64,000 bases of DNA. Source: JBLIRR01 sp049472395. Its GTDB lineage: Bacteria; SZUA-182; DTGQ01; JBLIRR01. Position 1 is the first letter of the stretch. Every line of letters begins with the position of its first letter. The stretch spans positions 1-64,000 of the forward strand of contig JBLIRR010000032.1 in the NCBI GenBank assembly GCA_049472395.1. Reading direction: 5' to 3'. Position numbers and translations under genes: made by a program. The notes below the pieces were generated by a model, which did not search any database, was not told the DNA's origin, and saw nothing but the letters and a program-made list of their open reading frames with translations. Below are positions 60,476-64,000 of this stretch, in pieces.

Positions 60476-61426
60476 TTAGAGATCTGTTTTTGCAAGTTCT
60501 TGAAAAAGTTTTGTCTGTGTCTCATTAAGGTTGGTTGGGGTGCGAACGATTATTTTTACGTAAAGGTCACCCTTCATTCTCGAATTCATTTTTGGCATGC
60601 CATGGCCCTTTAAACGCATAAGGGTATGACTTTGAACCCCAGCAGGTATTTTCAGGGATTTATAGTCATCAAGGGTTGGAATGCTTATAGTACATCCCAG
60701 TGCTGCTTCTGCAATGTTTATTTCTTTCTCAACATACAGGTCATCATCCTCCCGTTTAAAGAGAGGGTGGGGAGCCATCTTAATCTTTAGCAACAGATCC
60801 CCCTGGGCACCACCATGGGAACCGGGCATGCCCTGCCCGGGAATACGCAGTTTTTGACCTTCACGAATACCCATGGGAATATCAATCTTGACTTTTTTTG
60901 TTTGAGATGAGCCGTACCGCAGTGTTACATATTTTTTAGTGCCTTTGGCAGCTTCCTCTATACTGATCACCAAATCGCGCGTTATGTCAGTTCCTTTTTG
61001 GGGTGCCCTTGTCCTGGTCTGAGCAAAGCCAGTATCCCATGAAGAGTTGTAATTTCCGCCGCCTCCGAAGTTAAAACCGCCAAAATCCTCAAAAGGGTTT
61101 CTGCTTCTGGATGTACGTCTTCCAAATTGCTGACTGAATAAATTCTCGAAGATATCATTAATATTAAATCCCTTAAAGATATCCTCTTGCGAGAAGCGCT
61201 GGTGAAATTCCGCTGAGCCGAACTTGTCATATTGGGCCCTTTTCTTTTTATCGCTCAGGACAGCATAGGCCTCGTTAATTTTTTTAAATTTTTCCTCTGC
61301 AGACTGGTCCCCTTTATTTTTATCAGGGTGATATTTAAGCGCCAGTTTTCGATAGGCCTTTTTCAACTCAGCATCATCGGCGCTTTTCGATACACCTAAG
61401 ATTTTATAATAATCATTGCTCGCTAT
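60476..61426 (-). CDS. DnaJ/CbpA-type co-chaperone with ATA start
   Basis: The 316-residue reading frame begins at an ATA codon (61424-61426), six bases after AGGTGA, and reads (M)ASNDYYKILGVSKSADDAELKKAYRKLALKYHPDKN; I cite only its HPD motif near residue 33. No ATG, GTG or TTG lies in frame between the upstream stop and residue 21 (a TTG at 61366), and starting there would cut the first J-domain helix. The Gly/Phe-rich linker (residues ~70-130) and the two substrate-binding CTD subdomains follow, without a zinc-finger domain, as in CbpA. It would stimulate DnaK ATPase. Confidence 0.85.
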   Translation of the reverse strand: MASNDYYKILGVSKSADDAELKKAYRKLALKYHPDKNKGDQSAEEKFKKINEAYAVLSDKKKRAQYDKFGSAEFHQRFSQEDIFKGFNINDIFENLFSQQFGRRTSRSRNPFEDFGGFNFGGGGNYNSSWDTGFAQTRTRAPQKGTDITRDLVISIEEAAKGTKKYVTLRYGSSQTKKVKIDIPMGIREGQKLRIPGQGMPGSHGGAQGDLLLKIKMAPHPLFKREDDDLYVEKEINIAEAALGCTISIPTLDDYKSLKIPAGVQSHTLMRLKGHGMPKMNSRMKGDLYVKIIVRTPTNLNETQTKLFQELAKTDL

Positions 61427-61530
61427 AGAAAGTCACCTGCCTTTTTATAGTCATACTATGGATTGATTCTTCACTTATAGCTTATAGACTCCAGTGCTTA
61501 TAATAGCACATTAGAAAAATTTAGCAAATA

Positions 61531-62886
61531 TTATATTTTCTTATGCTTCCACTTGCCGACCTTAAACCAGAAGGCTGTGAGGATTACATTTGTTATGTTG
61601 GCTATCGTGATGGCTGCCCAGATTCCATTTGCTCCATAACCGAGAGGTTTTGCCAGGAAAAAGGCAAGGGGAAGTTGCAGGATCCATAGGCTGAGAGCAT
61701 TAATAATAAAAGGTGAGAGCGTATCCCCGGCTCCCATAAAAGATCTGGATAACACAATGCCAAGCCCTACAAAAAGATATGATATACCGATAATTCGAAG
61801 ACAGGTTATTCCAAATCGCACAATCGCCTCCTCTTTATTAAATATCCTTATGAGGTTGCCGGCAAAAATAAAGAAGAGCACTGCGAAACTGGCAAGAAGA
61901 ATCATATTGAATATGGCGGTTATCCACGCGCTATATTCTGCCCGTCTGGGATTGCCCGCTCCAAGATTTTGCCCCACAAGTGTTGCCGAGGCATTGCCGA
62001 ATCCAAAGCCAGGGAAAAGAATAAATTGAAAGATTCTTGTGGCAATACCATAGGCTGCTATCACAAAAGTTCCGAATAAGGCCACAATACGCATAATGAC
62101 CAGCATGCCAATCATTCTCAACATAAGCTGACCTGATGCAGGAATTCCTATTGTTATAATTTGCCAAATAATATTCATATCAATAGCTATTTTTTTGAGT
62201 GAAAGCTTGATGCGGGCGTTACCACGGAGCAATATGTATAATTGCACTAGCACGCCGCCAAGTCTGGCAATAATAGTAGCGAGCGCAGCCCCCTTAATGC
62301 CTAATTCGGGAAATGGCCCGATACCAAAGATTAATAACGGGTCCAAGATTAAATTACACAAATTAGCGAAGAGCAATACATACATGGCTTCAACAGCATC
62401 ACCGACACCTCTGAAAATTCCATTTATGACAAAGAGCAAAACAATAGTCACGGATCCGGCAAAAATTATTTGAAGGTAGGGAGTTCCTTCTTGTATCACG
62501 GTGGTGCTTGCCCCTAATTTTAAAAGAAAGTAACGGGAATATATAAATCCGATATAACCGGACACTGACGAGACAACGAGGGCGAGAAAAAGGGCTTGAA
62601 TAATAATAAAATTTGCGCCCTCAGAATCTTTCTCGCCGATCCTACGCGCAACAAGCGCGGAGCTTGAGGTGGCAATACCAAAAATGACAGAAAAATAGAC
62701 CATGATAATGACACCGCATAATGATACGGCGGCGATAGCAACAGAGCCGAGCTTGCCGACCCAGAAAAGGTCAATGATATTGAAGGTGCTTTGCATGAGC
62801 ATTTCTATGACCATGGGAAGCGCGAGCACCCATATATTCTTTATAATATTCCCTTGGGTAAGGTCTCTTTCGTGAGTAGTATTCAT
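61531..62886 (-). CDS. MATE family efflux transporter
   Basis: The 451-residue inner-membrane protein has 12 hydrophobic helices in two homologous halves and the MATE pattern (LALPMVIEMLMQSTFNIIDLFWVGKLG near residue 22, cited for position; PASGQLMLRMIGMLVIMRIV near residue 250). It exports cationic drugs or metabolites using Na+ or H+. Length is normal. It overlaps the upstream metallophosphoesterase gene by 4 bases (ATGA), so the two are coupled. Substrate is not predictable. Confidence 0.93.
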   Translation of the reverse strand: MNTTHERDLTQGNIIKNIWVLALPMVIEMLMQSTFNIIDLFWVGKLGSVAIAAVSLCGVIIMVYFSVIFGIATSSSALVARRIGEKDSEGANFIIIQALFLALVVSSVSGYIGFIYSRYFLLKLGASTTVIQEGTPYLQIIFAGSVTIVLLFVINGIFRGVGDAVEAMYVLLFANLCNLILDPLLIFGIGPFPELGIKGAALATIIARLGGVLVQLYILLRGNARIKLSLKKIAIDMNIIWQIITIGIPASGQLMLRMIGMLVIMRIVALFGTFVIAAYGIATRIFQFILFPGFGFGNASATLVGQNLGAGNPRRAEYSAWITAIFNMILLASFAVLFFIFAGNLIRIFNKEEAIVRFGITCLRIIGISYLFVGLGIVLSRSFMGAGDTLSPFIINALSLWILQLPLAFFLAKPLGYGANGIWAAITIANITNVILTAFWFKVGKWKHKKI

Positions 62887-63980
62887 TGTGTGAGTAAAAT
62901 CTTAACAATCTCCGAATGAGAAAACAGTCGCATGGGGGGACCCCACGTCCCTGTCCCACTTGTGGTATAGATGAAGGATGACTCTTCAGTATGCAATCCG
63001 TATGCATACTTATAAAGTAAATGAACGAGAAAATCGAAAGGTGGTATTTGACCTGCATGCGTATGACCGGATAATTGCAGATCAACACCGATGGCCGCGG
63101 CCTTGGAAAACCCTTCCGGCTTATGGGAGAGCAGAATGAGTGGTTTTAAAAGATCGCACTCCCGCAACGCAAAGGTTAAATCTTTTCCGGACTCAGAGAA
63201 TCTTTTTCCCGTATCATCATTGATACCAATGATTTGAATAGTATTCTTAATCGTCAAAGAAGCATTTTGTAAAACCGTAATATTTGATTTTTCGGCGAAC
63301 TCCAAAAATTTGTCAATACCTGCGTAGTATTCATGATTTCCTGTAATAGCGATAATGCCATGTGGTGAAGAAAGCTTCCTAAAGAGAGGTGAAAATCTAT
63401 CGATCGTATCATTGCATTCAGAATCAAGTAAGTCACCGGTTATGACAATGGAGTCAGGCTTAAGCTTATTTGTCGTGTCAATGATTGATTGAAGCCATTC
63501 AAGTGATTTTAACCTGTCCAGGTGCAGGTCGGATAATTGGACGATAGTGAAACCGTTTAATTGAGGTGGTAAATTTTCTATGGGAATAGCAATCTCTTTC
63601 ACACGGGTGTGAGAAGCCCTTTTTATTGAAAAGAGCGATAGAGAAAGGATGAGAATAAGGGTAAACACTGTAAACCACATTGATTTATAGGACAGCGCAA
63701 GTTCAACACAATACTGGAGCACAAATAGAGAAAACGCAATTGATATAATGCCGAGCCAGATGGCCCCAAAGTAAGCAAGAGACTTTATAAATAAACGATT
63801 GTGTAATAATTTATCGACAAAGAAGGAGAGGGCAGCGCATAAAAAAAATGCCCTTAATAGGGCGCAGGATACGCTATTAAGCTTTAAACTATTAACAATT
63901 CGTATATAGACAAAATAGTGCAGAGCACAATAGAGTAATGTAAAAAGCACAATAAAAAGGAAAAAATAGAATTTATTCAT
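62883..63980 (-). CDS. Membrane-anchored metallophosphoesterase (YkuE-like)
   Basis: The 365-residue protein has four hydrophobic helices in residues 5-125 and then a calcineurin-like domain. Metal ligands are in QLSDLHLDR near residue 148, VITGDLLDSE, ITGNHEYYAG and the closing LQLSGHTHAGQIPP. YkuE relatives hydrolyse phosphodiesters or remove UDP from lipid substrates (LpxH/LpxG are distant relatives), so a role in envelope lipid or cyclic-nucleotide turnover is possible. It precedes the MATE gene with an ATGA overlap. The start is 20 bases from the end of the window. Confidence 0.9.
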   Translation of the reverse strand: MNKFYFFLFIVLFTLLYCALHYFVYIRIVNSLKLNSVSCALLRAFFLCAALSFFVDKLLHNRLFIKSLAYFGAIWLGIISIAFSLFVLQYCVELALSYKSMWFTVFTLILILSLSLFSIKRASHTRVKEIAIPIENLPPQLNGFTIVQLSDLHLDRLKSLEWLQSIIDTTNKLKPDSIVITGDLLDSECNDTIDRFSPLFRKLSSPHGIIAITGNHEYYAGIDKFLEFAEKSNITVLQNASLTIKNTIQIIGINDDTGKRFSESGKDLTFALRECDLLKPLILLSHKPEGFSKAAAIGVDLQLSGHTHAGQIPPFDFLVHLLYKYAYGLHTEESSFIYTTSGTGTWGPPMRLFSHSEIVKILLTQ

Positions 63981-64000
63981 TATGATGACTATGAGCTCCT

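Noticed and set aside
1..64000. tRNA, rRNA, CRISPR arrays and transposase genes
   Set aside because: I looked for T-loop motifs, conserved rRNA segments, regularly spaced repeats and DDE or serine/tyrosine recombinase motifs and found none that hold up.

Overview
The window reads as chromosomal DNA of an uncultured Gram-negative bacterium with moderately low GC (about 40% by eye). An outer membrane with lipid A is implied by lpxC, an MsbA-type exporter, a TonB-dependent receptor, a DUF3187 barrel-like protein and several lipoproteins. Peptidoglycan is implied by murJ, a PBP4-type carboxypeptidase and a decayed murD. A direct glnS, a GT4/DUF4912/GH57 glucan cluster and FN3-bearing pseudopilins recall candidate phyla such as Omnitrophota or deep Planctomycetota, but no rRNA is present and I do not assign a phylum. 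Gene density is high, with short overlapping operons on both strands and no tRNA, rRNA, CRISPR array or transposase gene.

Layout. 0-1.6 kb: AT-rich accessory pair (SEC-C protein, Cys/HEAT-like protein). 1.6-5.7 kb: leftward operon glnS-yjbQ-CDF transporter-DUF3187. 5.8-10.4 kb: sulfotransferase-like protein, TRL-like lipoprotein, Cys-containing orphan, hybrid histidine kinase, relic of a sugar-nucleotide reductase. 10.5-14.9 kb: small HTH regulator, MgtC, then AMIN/SPOR protein-MutS-like ATPase-CobO. 15-21 kb: queD, rpsO, pnp, M16 peptidase, purB. 21-27 kb: LRR protein, PBP4, msbA, murJ, DUF3467. 27.5-33 kb: minor pseudopilin operon with one very large FN3/Ig-like pilin. 33.5-40.8 kb: diguanylate cyclase, lpxC, topA, dprA, rluB, scpB. 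41-44.9 kb: glucan cluster. 44.9-48.6 kb: SPL-like radical SAM enzyme, GT2, hybrid kinase. 48.8-51.3 kb: RACo-like corrinoid-protein activator and flavin reductase. 51.6-56.4 kb: orphan ABC-type binding protein, HisKA_2 kinase, receiver, TonB-dependent receptor. 56.4-61.4 kb: GDSL esterase, small lipoprotein, then a decay/toxin-antitoxin zone (murD pseudogene, MNT-HEPN, truncated radC, VapBC), then a DnaJ/CbpA gene with an apparent ATA start. 61.5-64 kb: MATE exporter and membrane metallophosphoesterase.

The most notable discovery is a dispersed family of short inverted-repeat elements with termini close to CAGCAATTCTnATTTTG. Three copies (9934-9994, 33386-33436, 39429-39494) are flanked by perfect 9-bp direct repeats. 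A fourth, 248 bp long and palindromic through most of its length (20915-21162), has 8/9. They behave like MITEs whose transposase is elsewhere. One sits inside a fragment of the longer form, one supplies a neighbouring gene's stop codon, and others lie beside gene relics. A second, unrelated repeat pair occurs at 32414-32503 and 43169-43252.

Functional themes: envelope and pilus biogenesis; heavy two-component and c-di-GMP signalling; corrinoid use (CobO, RACo-like activator, BtuB-like TonB receptor); and alpha-glucan metabolism. Several promoters (msbA, mgtC, TonB receptor) lie so close to the start codon that leaderless or near-leaderless transcripts are predicted.
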